DNA of 64,000 nucleotides from Yoonia ponticola (GCF_014199395.1 NZ_JACIJM010000002.1:416112-480111); one strand, 5' to 3'. Numbered from the stretch's first letter, positions 45,206 to 54,861 are shown. Numbers and translations: made by a program. The notes: generated by a model from the sequence alone, not told the origin.

Positions 45206-46780
45206 TTACTCGACAGTCACCCAGCGCAACATAAAGAAATTGTCAGCACGTTGTGTCAGGTTGATGTTCTCTTTCGCGGCCCAGATCAATGGCTGCGTAT
45301 AAAGAGGCACATAGGCGGTTTCGGACTGTGTGATCGCAACCAATTCGTCGATCAATGCCTGACGTGTCGCAGGGTCGATCTCTTGTTGGATTTGCGGCAG
45401 CAGCGCGTCTACCTCAGCGTTAGAGTAGTTGCCAAAGTTCCATGAACCCAGCTTCGCTTCGTCGTCTTGTGAGTGCAGCAAGAAACGGATCGGGTGCTCG
45501 GCGTCGAATGTGCCTGGGGACCAGCCTAGCAAGAACATGTCGAAATCGCCTTCGCGCAATTGCTCCCAGTAGTTCCGCACTGGAACTGTGGTTAATTCTG
45601 CGTCCATCCCGACAGCTGCCAGCATAGATGCGGTTGCGCGGCACAAAGCTTCGTCATTGATGTAGCGGTCGTTTGTGCATTTCAGACCAAACGAGAACCC
45701 ATCCGGATAACCCGCTTCAGTCAGCAATTCGCGTGCACGATCCGGATCATATGCCGGACGGTCTGCGTTCGCTTCGGAATAGCCCGAGATACCTTCAGGC
45801 ACCAACTGGCTGACAGGTTCGATTTTGCCACGCATCACCACGCGGTCGATCGTGTTCACGTCGATTGCGTGGGCGACTGCAAGGCGCACTTTAGGGTCTG
45901 TGAAAGGGTTTGCGTCAGTCACGTCTTCGGAAAACAGCAGTTTTTCGTGATCGTGGCCAAAGCCGAACATGATCACGCGGGTTTCCAAACCTTCGATGAC
46001 CTTGAAACCGTCGCGGCCTTCAACTTGGCCAACATCCTGCAATGGGATCGGCTCGATAAAGTCGATTTCGCCGGACAAAAGCGCCGCAAGACCTGTTGAT
46101 GCGTTGCCGATTGGCGTCAATGTGGCCTCGGTCACGTTGTGTTCGACCTCGTCCCACCAGCCGTCGAAAGGCACCAGCGTTGTGGATACGCCCGGATCGC
46201 GGGATGAAATCATGAACGGGCCGGTGCCGTTTGCGTTGCGCGTGGCAAAGTTTTCGGCGTCACGGGCGGGCAGGGCCGCATCGTTGGCTGTTGACCAATC
46301 GCTGTCCATGATCAGAAAGTTGGCGATGCTGTCAGGGAACAACGGGTTCGGCGCTGATGTCACGAATTCGACAGTAAAGTCGTCGATCACGCGGAATTCA
46401 GTCACTGGCGCGAACCAGGAACGCACATCGGATGCTTCGCTAGAGGCGCGCTCGTAAGAAAACTTAACGTCTTCAGCGGTGAAGGCGGCGCCGTCTTGGT
46501 AGGTCACACCTTCGCGCAACTTGAACCGCCAACCGTCTTCGTCTGTCAGCGGCTCCCATGATACGGCCAATGATGGCTCGATTGTCATGCCTTTGTCGCG
46601 ACGAACCAGACCTTCGTAGACGTTGTTCAAGAACGAGGTAACGGGTGCCGCGTTAACCGCATGTGGGTCCATCGTTTGCGGGTCCGTGGTGGATGCCCAG
46701 CGGAATGTTTCGGCATTCGCCCCATTTGCAACCAGCGCAATCGCTGCTGCTGACAGTTTCAGTTTGTTCGATAAACGCAT
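45206..46780 (-). CDS. ABC transporter substrate-binding protein, family 5 (peptide type)
   Basis: Periplasmic receptor of 524 residues for the second importer. A Sec signal peptide (LKLSAAAIALVANGANA, ending near residue 24) is followed by the family 5 fold (FRWASTTDPQTMDPHAVN, WRFKLREGVTYQDGAAFTAEDV as adjoining blocks, FLLGWSPGTFDAEHP). AGGGA lies 6 nt before ATG 46780, so starts at 46786 or 46831 are less likely. It is first in a four-gene operon and divergent from the Mrp antiporter genes across about 260 bp. The DppA-like closing region suggests peptides, but the ligand cannot be fixed. Confidence 0.92.
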   Translation of the reverse strand: MRLSNKLKLSAAAIALVANGANAETFRWASTTDPQTMDPHAVNAAPVTSFLNNVYEGLVRRDKGMTIEPSLAVSWEPLTDEDGWRFKLREGVTYQDGAAFTAEDVKFSYERASSEASDVRSWFAPVTEFRVIDDFTVEFVTSAPNPLFPDSIANFLIMDSDWSTANDAALPARDAENFATRNANGTGPFMISSRDPGVSTTLVPFDGWWDEVEHNVTEATLTPIGNASTGLAALLSGEIDFIEPIPLQDVGQVEGRDGFKVIEGLETRVIMFGFGHDHEKLLFSEDVTDANPFTDPKVRLAVAHAIDVNTIDRVVMRGKIEPVSQLVPEGISGYSEANADRPAYDPDRARELLTEAGYPDGFSFGLKCTNDRYINDEALCRATASMLAAVGMDAELTTVPVRNYWEQLREGDFDMFLLGWSPGTFDAEHPIRFLLHSQDDEAKLGSWNFGNYSNAEVDALLPQIQQEIDPATRQALIDELVAITQSETAYVPLYTQPLIWAAKENINLTQRADNFFMLRWVTVE

Positions 46781-47041
46781 GTGCATCCCTAATCTCGATT
46801 CAGTTTGTGTTACACTGACGTCGTGCGACACTTTGTCAAATCACGCTTATTTTGAATCGCACGTCATGGCAAAGCGATCAATACACACGGCGCTTGCTAG
46901 GGTGCCGAGTGTTGCCAAGGATGCCTTGTTGGCGCGAAATCATCAACATAATCATTGAAATCGATCCGGTTTCCCTTGAGGTACGGGCGAAACCAACTAG
47001 AAACGTATAAACCATTTTGACCTAAAAGATCAGGAGTTCGC

Positions 47042-49903
47042 GTGTCCCTCTTCCTTATCGTTGCGTTACCGTTTTTGGGGGCCCTGCTTCCCGGTCTTAT
47101 GAATTCCGCAGGTCGTGCTGCCTGTGCAGGCGTCACATTTATGGTGACCTTGGCCACATTTGTCGGTTTATTAACCAACTTGCCTACTGTTTTGGCAGGA
47201 GAATTAGTGACCGTAGGCATCGACTGGATGCCCCTGCTGGGCCTCAATGTGACCTTGATGCTCGACGGGCTCGGGTTTTTCTTTGCCTGCTTGATCCTCG
47301 GCATTGGCCTTTTGATCATTACCTACGCGCGGTTCTATTTAGCGCGTGAAGACAACATGGGTGAATTTTTCACCTACTTGTTGTTGTTCCAAGGCGCGAT
47401 GGTCGGGATCGTTCTGTCCGATAACATTTTGCTTTTGTTGGTATTCTGGGAACTTACGTCGCTCTCGTCCTTCCTGCTGATCGGCTATTGGAAACATCTG
47501 CCCGAAGGCCGCCAAGGCGCGCGTATGGCCCTGACCGTCACTGGTATGGGTGGTCTCGCGATGATCGGTGGCATGATGATCCTTGGCCAGATCGTCGGCA
47601 GCTATGACTTGTCCGTGATCTTGCAAAACCGTGATCTGATCCAAGCTGACCCACTCTATTTACCCGCCTTGATCCTGATTTTGCTCGGGTGTTTCACCAA
47701 ATCCGCGCAGTTCCCGTTCCATTTCTGGTTGCCGCACGCAATGGCTGCCCCGACACCCGTGTCTGCCTATCTGCACTCTGCAACGATGGTGAAAGCCGGG
47801 ATTTTCCTCATGGCGCGCATGTGGCCAGTGCTATCAGGCACGCCGGAATGGTTTGTCATCGTCACTGGCGCAGGCTTGATCACGATGGTCCTTGGCGCGG
47901 TGATTGCGCTGTTCAAGCATGATCTCAAAGCGTTGCTGGCGTTTTCAACCGTGTCGCACCTTGGCCTGATCACGATGTTGCTCGGCACTGGTACTGCGTT
48001 TGGTGCGATGGCTGCGATGTTCCACATTCTGAATCACGCGACGTTTAAAGCGGCGTTGTTCATGTCCGCAGGCATCATCGACCACGAAACCCACACCCGC
48101 GATATTCGCAGGCTTGGTGGTTTGCGGCACTTGATGCCGATCACATTTGGAATCGCGACGCTGGCGGCATTGTCGATGGCGGGGATTCCGTTGTTGAATG
48201 GCTTCTTGTCAAAAGAGATGATGTTAGAAGAAGCAACGCACACCGTTCTCTTCAATTCCCCCATGTTAGTGCCTGTTTTAGCCACTATCGGGTCACTGTT
48301 CTCTGCTGCATATTGCTTCCGCTTGATCGGTCACACCTTCCTTGGTCCGCAACGCGACGATTATCCAGCCAAGCCGCATGATCCGCCTGTTGGTCTTTGG
48401 GGCCCGCCTGCGTTGCTTGCGACTTTGGTGGTTGTGATTGGTGTCGCGCCGTTCCTCGCTGAGCCGTTTGTGAAGCTTGTCACCGCTTCGGTTTTGGGCG
48501 GTGTTGTAGACGTACCCGACGCGCACTTCAAAATCTGGCACGGCCTGACCACGGCGCTTTATATGTCGATCATCGCGGTTGGCGGCGGTCTGTTGATGCT
48601 CGCGATATTCAATCCTGCTTTGCGGGTTTGGGATGCAGCGCCGCGCCCAGAGGCAAAGCGGATTTTCGACGCTATTATTGCGGCGTCCGTGTCATTGGCC
48701 CGCAAGTTCATCGCACCACTGCATGACGGTTCGTTCTCGCGCTATGCCGCGATTATGGCTGTGACTGTGCTGGCCGTGGGCTACCACGCTTGGACCACAG
48801 GCACAGTCGCGCCAGCCACGCGCATTTTGCAACCTGCGAATTTTGTCCAGATCGCCGGGTGGTTTATGCTGGTCGCGGCCACAGTCGGCATGGTGTTCTT
48901 GCACCGCGACAGACTGTTGTCTTTGATCCTGATCGGGATCGTCGGCCTGATGGTGTCAGTCGGTTTCGTGGTGTTCAGCGCACCTGATCTGGCCATGACG
49001 CAATTAACCGTCGAAGTGGTGACGATCATTCTCTTGCTGCTCGCGCTCAACTTCTTGCCGAACAAAACCCCAATCGAAAGCAGTGTCACGCGCCGCACAA
49101 TCGACGGTGTGATTGCTGTGGCGGTTGGTGTGGCGGCGGCTGGGCTGTCCTACCACTACATGCTGCGCGACACGATCATCCCGAGCATTTCCGAATACCA
49201 CCTCGCCAATTCCTACAAAGGCGGCGGTGGCACAAATGTGGTGAACGTGATCCTCGTTGATTTCCGTGGCTTTGATACCTTTGGTGAAATCATCGTTCTG
49301 GGGATTGCAGCACTGCTGATTTACGCGCTGACCGAAACGCTGTTGTCCGGCCCTGTGCGTGCGCGTCTGTTGAACCGGAAACCGGATCAACCGCGTGCGG
49401 GTAACATGCACCCGATGATGATGGTTGTGATGACCCGCGTGATTATGCCCGTTGTTCTGATGGTCGCGTTCTACATCTTCTGGCGTGGTCACAATGAACC
49501 GGGCGGTGGCTTTATCGCGGGTCTGGTCGCGTCGATTGCGATTGTGATGCAATATATGGCGAGCGGCTTTGGCTGGACCTCGGCCCGTGTGCGCTACCCG
49601 TATCACGGTGTTATCGGGGCTGGTGTTCTCATCGCTGGTTTGACCGGAATCGGGTCATGGTTCTTTGGCAAACCGTTCCTGACGTCCGACTACACCTACG
49701 TCCGCATTCCGCCGTTTGAAAAGTTTGAACTGGCCACGGCGGCGTTGTTCGACCTTGGCGTGTTCCTCGCCGTTGTCGGTGCCGTGATGTTGTCACTGGA
49801 AAGCTTCTCGCGACTGGCTCGCCGCGCCCATGTGGATGATCCGGATCATCCAATGGATATCGACCCGTCGCGTGACGACGAAACCACAAAGGCGGAGGCA
49901 TAA
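47042..49903 (+). CDS. mrpA: Mrp-type Na+/H+ antiporter, fused subunit A/B
   Basis: Largest subunit of the multi-gene cation/proton antiporter, 953 residues. The first ~500 residues are NuoL-like (LLVFWELTSLSSFLLIGYW, FHFWLPHAMAAPTPVSAYLHSATMVKAG as adjoining blocks, FNHDLK-type FKHDLKALLAFSTVSHLG). MrpA-specific transmembrane regions and a C-terminal MnhB domain follow (MMMVVMTRVIMPVVLMVAFY, HNEPGGGFIAGLVASIAIVM, from about residue 790). The A/B fusion is the arrangement of Pha-type (group 2) systems such as in rhizobia. GTG 47042 is preceded by CAGGAG. It heads a six-gene operon with 1-nt to 4-nt junctions. Confidence 0.95.
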   Translation: MSLFLIVALPFLGALLPGLMNSAGRAACAGVTFMVTLATFVGLLTNLPTVLAGELVTVGIDWMPLLGLNVTLMLDGLGFFFACLILGIGLLIITYARFYLAREDNMGEFFTYLLLFQGAMVGIVLSDNILLLLVFWELTSLSSFLLIGYWKHLPEGRQGARMALTVTGMGGLAMIGGMMILGQIVGSYDLSVILQNRDLIQADPLYLPALILILLGCFTKSAQFPFHFWLPHAMAAPTPVSAYLHSATMVKAGIFLMARMWPVLSGTPEWFVIVTGAGLITMVLGAVIALFKHDLKALLAFSTVSHLGLITMLLGTGTAFGAMAAMFHILNHATFKAALFMSAGIIDHETHTRDIRRLGGLRHLMPITFGIATLAALSMAGIPLLNGFLSKEMMLEEATHTVLFNSPMLVPVLATIGSLFSAAYCFRLIGHTFLGPQRDDYPAKPHDPPVGLWGPPALLATLVVVIGVAPFLAEPFVKLVTASVLGGVVDVPDAHFKIWHGLTTALYMSIIAVGGGLLMLAIFNPALRVWDAAPRPEAKRIFDAIIAASVSLARKFIAPLHDGSFSRYAAIMAVTVLAVGYHAWTTGTVAPATRILQPANFVQIAGWFMLVAATVGMVFLHRDRLLSLILIGIVGLMVSVGFVVFSAPDLAMTQLTVEVVTIILLLLALNFLPNKTPIESSVTRRTIDGVIAVAVGVAAAGLSYHYMLRDTIIPSISEYHLANSYKGGGGTNVVNVILVDFRGFDTFGEIIVLGIAALLIYALTETLLSGPVRARLLNRKPDQPRAGNMHPMMMVVMTRVIMPVVLMVAFYIFWRGHNEPGGGFIAGLVASIAIVMQYMASGFGWTSARVRYPYHGVIGAGVLIAGLTGIGSWFFGKPFLTSDYTYVRIPPFEKFELATAALFDLGVFLAVVGAVMLSLESFSRLARRAHVDDPDHPMDIDPSRDDETTKAEA

Positions 49904-49904
49904 C

Positions 49905-50252
49905 ATGGAACTTCTCGTAGCTTCTGCCATTGGCATTTTGACTGCTGCTGGCTTGTATTTGGTCCTGCGGTTGCGGACGTTCCCCGTGATCATGGGCGTC
50001 TCGTTACTGACCTATGCGGTGAACGTCTTTTTGTTTGCATCGGGGCGTCTGACCGTTGGCGCACCGCCGATCCTCACAGACGCGACCACATATACCGACC
50101 CATTGCCGCAGGCTTTGGTTCTGACTGCGATTGTGATTTCATTCGGGATGACGGCGGTTGTGGTGATGATTTCGCTGGGTGCGTTCCTTGGCGGCAACGA
50201 CGATCACGTTGATGATCCCAAACCCGAAGCCGACGCGGGAGACGCATCATGA
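49905..50252 (+). CDS. mrpC: Mrp antiporter subunit C
   Basis: NuoK-like membrane subunit of 115 residues with three hydrophobic helices (LLVASAIGILTAAGLYLVL, FPVIMGVSLLTYAVNVFLF, ALVLTAIVISFGMTAVVVMI). The conserved glutamate/aspartate-poor core and the motif DPLPQALVLTAIVISF are typical of MrpC. ATG 49905 follows the mrpA stop by one base; the frame that starts at 49830 lies inside mrpA and is not used. Its 3' end overlaps mrpD by ATGA. Confidence 0.94.
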   Translation: MELLVASAIGILTAAGLYLVLRLRTFPVIMGVSLLTYAVNVFLFASGRLTVGAPPILTDATTYTDPLPQALVLTAIVISFGMTAVVVMISLGAFLGGNDDHVDDPKPEADAGDAS

Positions 50253-51844
50253 CCCATTGGATCATCCTGCCCATCGTTCTACCCGCGTTCCTCGCCCCGT
50301 TTATCGTGCTCGCTGCGCGGTATCACATCGGCATTCAGCGCGTGATTTCCGTAACAGGTATCCTTGCCTTGATCGGCATCGCGGCGGGTCTCGCATGGCA
50401 AGCCTCTGACGGCACCGTGTCGCTGTATCAACTCGGCGATTGGGCTGCCCCGTTCGGGATTGTTGTTGTCGCGGATCGCCTGTCCACGATGATGGTTCTG
50501 CTGACCGCCGTGCTGGCGCTGTTTGTCATGCTCTATTCCATCGGATCAAAATGGGACGATCGCGGACGGCATTTTCATGCGTTATTCCAGTTTCAACTGA
50601 TGGGCATCATGGGCGCGTTTCTGACGGGCGACCTTTTCAACTTGTTCGTGTTTTTCGAAGTCTTGCTGATCGCATCTTATGGCCTGATGATCCACGCGGG
50701 CGGGACTGTGCGTCTGCGGGCAGGGGTGCAGTACGTGTTGTTCAACCTGCTTGGCTCTACGCTATTCCTATTCGCGCTTGGCTCGATTTATGCCGAAACA
50801 GGCACGCTGAACATGGCGGACCTCGCCGTGCGCGTAGCCTTGTTTGATCCGCTGCAATCGTCGGGTATTCGTGTCGCTGCGGTCCTATTGCTGATGGTCT
50901 TCGCGATCAAAGCGGCGATTGTACCGCTGCATTTCTGGCTTCCGTCCAGCTACGCCGAAGCACCGGCACCCGTCGCAGCTTTGTTCGCGATTATGACCAA
51001 AGTGGGCGCTTATGCGATCATTCGGGTCTATACGCTGATCTTCCCGCCGCAGCTCGAAGCGATTTCTGGCCTGCATGGCTGGTGGTTGATGCCAACGGCA
51101 TTGGTGTCCTTGGTTGTCGGTATGGTCGGTGTTCTGGCGGCGAAGAAACTCGACCGTTTAGTCGCCTTCTCGGTCATCGGCTCAATGGGTATGGTGATGG
51201 TGTCGATTTCGCTGTTCACGCCCGAAGGCATCGCCGCCGCACTCTACTATATTATCCATTCGACATTCGCCGCTGCTGCATTGTTCCTGATCACGGACCT
51301 TGTCCGCGCGGGCCGTGCGAACCTTAACCTGACCGCTCAAGCGCCTATCGCTGGCGGCACGTTGACCGCCGCGTTGTTCTTTATCGCGGCAATCGCGATG
51401 GCAGGTTTGCCGCCGCTGTCGGGCTTCTTGGGGAAACTGTTGATCTTGGATGCGGCATTCGAGTCCGACATCATGGTTTGGGTCTGGGCCGCTGTTCTTG
51501 GGTCCAGCTTGGTCGCCGTTGTTGGTTTCTCGCGGGCAGGCAGCACGGTGTTCTGGAAAGCGCGCAGCGTCGCACCGGAAGACGGCGCAGAAATTGCGGC
51601 ACCACCAGCGACACTATCTTACGTAGCGGTTGGCGGTCTCATCGCTTTGCTCGCGGCACACACTGTCTTCGCTGGACCTGCGACGGCTTACACGACGGCC
51701 ATTGCGCAAGACCTGTTTGCGCCAAATGCTTATGTGACGACTGTGTTGGATACGCCGGGCAAGCTGTCGGATTACCAAGACGATAGTCACGATGATGATG
51801 CAGCCGAAAGCGACGATAAGGTTGAAGAGGATGGTGGGCACTAA
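50249..51844 (+). CDS. mrpD: Mrp antiporter subunit D
   Basis: NuoN/NuoM-like proton-channel subunit of 531 residues with about 14 hydrophobic segments. Typical blocks are LFNLFVFFEVLLIASYGLMI (with the key glutamate), KAAIVPLHFWLPSSYAEAPAPVAALF as adjoining parts, and KKLDRLVAFSVIGSMGMV. The C-terminus is a short acidic, histidine-containing tail (DDSHDDDAAESDDK) that is probably cytoplasmic or periplasmic and disordered. It overlaps mrpC by 4 nt and is followed by mrpE after one base. Confidence 0.95.
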   Translation: MTHWIILPIVLPAFLAPFIVLAARYHIGIQRVISVTGILALIGIAAGLAWQASDGTVSLYQLGDWAAPFGIVVVADRLSTMMVLLTAVLALFVMLYSIGSKWDDRGRHFHALFQFQLMGIMGAFLTGDLFNLFVFFEVLLIASYGLMIHAGGTVRLRAGVQYVLFNLLGSTLFLFALGSIYAETGTLNMADLAVRVALFDPLQSSGIRVAAVLLLMVFAIKAAIVPLHFWLPSSYAEAPAPVAALFAIMTKVGAYAIIRVYTLIFPPQLEAISGLHGWWLMPTALVSLVVGMVGVLAAKKLDRLVAFSVIGSMGMVMVSISLFTPEGIAAALYYIIHSTFAAAALFLITDLVRAGRANLNLTAQAPIAGGTLTAALFFIAAIAMAGLPPLSGFLGKLLILDAAFESDIMVWVWAAVLGSSLVAVVGFSRAGSTVFWKARSVAPEDGAEIAAPPATLSYVAVGGLIALLAAHTVFAGPATAYTTAIAQDLFAPNAYVTTVLDTPGKLSDYQDDSHDDDAAESDDKVEEDGGH

Positions 51845-51845
51845 A

Positions 51846-52346
51846 ATGAAAAGACTCATTCAGAAAATCTTGCCACACCCGTTTTTGACGCTCTTGCTCG
51901 CTGTTGTCTGGACGATCCTGCAAAACAGCGTCTCGGCGGGCATGATCGTGTTCGGCATCATCCTTGGTATCGTCATTCCATTCACCACTGCGCGGTGGTG
52001 GCCTGATCGGCCTGACAAAATGCGGCTTGTCCCGATGTTGAAATACTGTCTGCTGGTTATCTGGGATATTTTGGTCGCCAACGTGCAGGTCGCCTGGATC
52101 ATTCTCACGAAATCCAACGCGCAGATGAAACCGTGCTGGGTTGTGATCCCACTAGAGCTAAAGTCACCCGAAGCAATCACAATCCTTGCTGGCACCATCA
52201 CGTTGACCCCCGGAACGGTATCAAGTGACCTGTCCGACGAAGGCCACAGCCTGTTGGTGCATGCCCTCGATTCCGATGATCCGGACGCCGTGCGCGACGA
52301 AATCAAAGACCGCTACGAGCGCCGCTTGCTGGAGATTTTCCAATGA
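51846..52346 (+). CDS. mrpE: Mrp antiporter subunit E
   Basis: Small membrane subunit of 166 residues needed for assembly of the complex. Two N-terminal helices (LTLLLAVVWTILQNSVSAGM and IVFGIILGIVIPF) are followed by the family block CWVVIPLELKSPEAITILAG and TLTPGTVSSDLSDEGHSLLV. ATG 51846 comes one base after the mrpD stop; a longer frame to 51792 lies within mrpD. The 3' end overlaps mrpF by 4 nt. Confidence 0.94.
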   Translation: MKRLIQKILPHPFLTLLLAVVWTILQNSVSAGMIVFGIILGIVIPFTTARWWPDRPDKMRLVPMLKYCLLVIWDILVANVQVAWIILTKSNAQMKPCWVVIPLELKSPEAITILAGTITLTPGTVSSDLSDEGHSLLVHALDSDDPDAVRDEIKDRYERRLLEIFQ

Positions 52347-52630
52347 CCCTTCTGAGCACTATCATGGACGTCTGCCTGTACGTCGCCTTTATCACGGTCA
52401 GTGTCGCACAAGTCATGGCAATGATCCGACTGTGGAAAGGCCCCAGCACGGGCGACCGCATTCTGGCGCTGGACACGATGGTCATCAACGCGATTGGCCT
52501 GATTGTATTGCTTGGCATCGTGCAAGGCACCCAAATTTACTTTGAGGCCACTTTGATCATTGCGATGCTCGGGTTTGTCTCGACCGTGGCTTATGCCCGA
52601 TTTGTTCTGCGGGGGGATATCATCGAATGA
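52343..52630 (+). CDS. mrpF: Mrp antiporter subunit F
   Basis: Membrane subunit of 95 residues with three helices. The MrpF signature GPSTGDRILALDTMVINAIG is present in full. It overlaps mrpE at its start and mrpG at its end, each by 4 nt (ATGA), which indicates translational coupling of the small subunits. Confidence 0.95.
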   Translation: MTLLSTIMDVCLYVAFITVSVAQVMAMIRLWKGPSTGDRILALDTMVINAIGLIVLLGIVQGTQIYFEATLIIAMLGFVSTVAYARFVLRGDIIE

Positions 52631-53019
52631 TTACCGAAATCGCACTTACCGTTGGCGTTATTATTTCGCTTATCATCGGCCTGTTCTTTACGGGTGTCGC
52701 TGGCATCGGCTTGCTGAAACTCGACAACGCCATGAGCAGACTTCACGCGCCGACCAAAGCAGGCACCGTCGGCATCGGCGCGTTTCTGATGGCCTCTGTG
52801 TTGCATTCCTTCCTGTTAGGGCAAGGATCATTCCACGAATTCCTGATTTTGGGCTTTTTGTTCATCACGGCCCCGATTTCTGCGAACTTCATGGCCAAGG
52901 TGAATTTGCACCGTCAAAACTGCACGCCACCGCCAGCACCACCGCGCGACGATATGTGGGCCACGCTGAACGTGCCCGAAGCCGACCGCGAATTGGCAGA
53001 CCCTCAGGAACTGGCCTAA
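52627..53019 (+). CDS. mrpG: Mrp antiporter subunit G
   Basis: Last subunit of the antiporter, 130 residues with three helices. The family core GVAGIGLLKLDNAMSRLHAP and TKAGTVGIGAFLMAS is present. A Pro/Arg-rich cytoplasmic tail (CTPPPAPPRDD) ends the protein. A terminator-like hairpin follows within 40 nt, so mrpAB to mrpG form a closed operon. Confidence 0.94.
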   Translation: MITEIALTVGVIISLIIGLFFTGVAGIGLLKLDNAMSRLHAPTKAGTVGIGAFLMASVLHSFLLGQGSFHEFLILGFLFITAPISANFMAKVNLHRQNCTPPPAPPRDDMWATLNVPEADRELADPQELA

Positions 53020-53028
53020 AATATCGGC

Positions 53029-53056
53029 ACTCCGGCGCAGGTCGGGGTGGTTTTTT
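53029..53056 (+). terminator. Terminator of the mrp operon
   Basis: ACTCCG pairs with CGGGGT (one G-U pair) around an 8-nt loop, followed by GG and six T residues. It lies about 10 nt after the mrpG stop. Confidence 0.6.
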
Positions 53057-53142
53057 GGTGAAATTCCAAATCGCGCATAGGCATCGCGGGCATTCTTTGC
53101 CATGCTCCTCTCATACATTGCCATGTATCTGGGAGGAAAATC

Positions 53143-54153
53143 ATGCGCACTATCCTAAAATCATCCGCTGTGGCGGCTGTCACGCTTGCATTCGCAGGCG
53201 AGGCGCTGGCGACCGAATGGAACGTATCGCTGTGGGGCAAACGCCGCGCGTTTACCGAACATGTTGAACGCTTGGCCGAACTCGTGTCCGAGAAAACCAA
53301 CGGCGAATTTACCCTGAACATCAGCTATGGCGGCCTGTCCAAGAACACGGAAAACCTAGACGGGATTTCCATCGGCGCGTTTGAAATGGCGCAATTCTGT
53401 GCGGGTTATCACCGCGACAAAAATCCGTCCATCACAGTGCTTGAACTGCCGTTTCTAGGCGTCTCAACGCTGGAACAAGAGATCGCATTGTCCCAAGCCG
53501 TTTATAGCCATCCTGCCGTCGTGGCCGATCTCGCCCGCTGGGACGCCACGCTTTTGATGCCATCGCCACTGCCGCAGTATAATCTTGTCGGTGTGGGCGA
53601 CGCGCCAACAACGCTTGCCGATTTTGAAGGTCTGTCCGTCCGCGCAACAGGCGGTATCGGTGCTGCGATGGAATCCGTAGGCGCCGTGCCAACATCCATG
53701 TCCGCGACCGAAGTCCGTCAGGCGATGGACAGCGGCGTCGTCAAAGCGGTGTCATTTGCGCCCCATGCCCATATGTCGTTTGGCGTGATCGAAAACGGGA
53801 CATGGTGGACGACAAACCTGAACCCCGGCACGGTGAACTGCCCTGTTGTGGCGAATACGACGGCACTGGACAGCTTGCCTGACGATCAACGTGCAGCATT
53901 GATGGAGTCACTTGACGAAGCGCTGGAGCATTACGTCACATTCTACAACGACGAAACAATGGCCGCTTGGGGTCCAGCGTTAGACGAGCGCGGGATCGAG
54001 CAAGTCACCTTTGACGATGCGGAAATCGAAGCCTTCAAAGCCGCCGCCGCAGCCCCTGCTGCCGAAGCATGGATCGCCGATAACGCGGCCCGTGGTCTGC
54101 CTGCACAAGAGTTGTACGACCTTGTGACCGGCATGATCGCTGACGACAGCTAA
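53143..54153 (+). CDS. dctP: TRAP transporter substrate-binding protein (DctP family)
   Basis: Periplasmic receptor of 336 residues for a TRAP importer, a secondary transporter driven by an ion gradient. It has a signal peptide (KSSAVAAVTLAFAGEALA) followed by the DctP fold (EHVERLAELVSEKTNGEFTL, GAFEMAQFCAGYHRDKNPS). Further on come FEGLSVRATGGIGAAMESVG, with the conserved Arg of the carboxylate site, and ATEVRQAMDSGVVKAVSF. GGGAGG lies 6 nt before ATG 53143. The membrane subunits follow after a stable hairpin. The ligand is probably a carboxylate, but which one is unknown. Confidence 0.93.
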   Translation: MRTILKSSAVAAVTLAFAGEALATEWNVSLWGKRRAFTEHVERLAELVSEKTNGEFTLNISYGGLSKNTENLDGISIGAFEMAQFCAGYHRDKNPSITVLELPFLGVSTLEQEIALSQAVYSHPAVVADLARWDATLLMPSPLPQYNLVGVGDAPTTLADFEGLSVRATGGIGAAMESVGAVPTSMSATEVRQAMDSGVVKAVSFAPHAHMSFGVIENGTWWTTNLNPGTVNCPVVANTTALDSLPDDQRAALMESLDEALEHYVTFYNDETMAAWGPALDERGIEQVTFDDAEIEAFKAAAAAPAAEAWIADNAARGLPAQELYDLVTGMIADDS

Positions 54154-54161
54154 ACCACGTC

Positions 54162-54190
54162 ACCCCGCGCCGAGATCATCAGCGCGGGGT
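54162..54190 (+). promoter_or_regulatory. Strong intercistronic hairpin between dctP and dctQ
   Basis: ACCCCGCGC pairs with GCGCGGGGT (9 bp) around an 11-nt loop, followed by TTTCCC. Its place between a receptor gene and its membrane-subunit genes fits partial termination or 3' mRNA protection, giving more receptor than permease. Confidence 0.6.
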
Positions 54191-54219
54191 TTCCCATTTC
54201 TTATCGACGGAGACCCGCC

Positions 54220-54858
54220 ATGGCTGGCTCATCCCTTGTGTTGTCCGACGATAGTCGTCTCAGCGCGCTTGACCGACACCTCTACAAACTCGAAAGCATC
54301 TTTGCGTTGATCAGCGGCTTGGCCGTCTTCGCGCTGATGATGTTGGCGGTTGTGTCTGTCAGCGGGCGAAATTTCTTCAACCAACCTCTGCCCGGTTACG
54401 TCGATTGGATTCAACAAGCGATGCCGCTGATCGCCTTTATGGGCGTCTCATTCACCCAACGCGATGGCGGACATATTCGGATGGATATGATCGTCAGCAA
54501 ACTGCGTGGGCGGGCGCTATATACGGTTGAACTGATCACGACACTGGCCATTCTCGCGCTTATGATCCTGCTCGTTTGGGGCACGTTTGCGCATTTCCAA
54601 CGCAGTTTCGATTTCAACGCACCGATGTGGAGCCGCGATAGCTCGATGGATATCGCCCTGCCATTATGGCCTGCAAAACTACTCGCGCCCGTCGCGTTCG
54701 GCATTCTGTGTCTGCGTCTGATGCTGCAAATCTGGGCGTACACCCGCGCCATTATTCGCGGTGACGAGGCCGCAATCGCAGTTCCTCTCGTGGCCGACGC
54801 CGCCACCCAAGCCCGCATGGAGGCCGAGACGGTCTCTGGCGCAGAAGAAGGGCGCTAG
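54220..54858 (+). CDS. dctQ: TRAP transporter small permease (DctQ family)
   Basis: Small membrane subunit of 212 residues with four hydrophobic helices (from LISGLAVFALMMLAVVSVSG to LWPAKLLAPVAFGILCLRLM). The DctQ pattern FFNQPLPGYVDWIQQAMPLIAFMG and the RDGGHIRMDMIVSKL block are present, read here as adjoining parts. It precedes the large permease by 3 nt. A GGAG lies before ATG 54220. Confidence 0.91.
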   Translation: MAGSSLVLSDDSRLSALDRHLYKLESIFALISGLAVFALMMLAVVSVSGRNFFNQPLPGYVDWIQQAMPLIAFMGVSFTQRDGGHIRMDMIVSKLRGRALYTVELITTLAILALMILLVWGTFAHFQRSFDFNAPMWSRDSSMDIALPLWPAKLLAPVAFGILCLRLMLQIWAYTRAIIRGDEAAIAVPLVADAATQARMEAETVSGAEEGR

Positions 54859-54861
54859 ATC

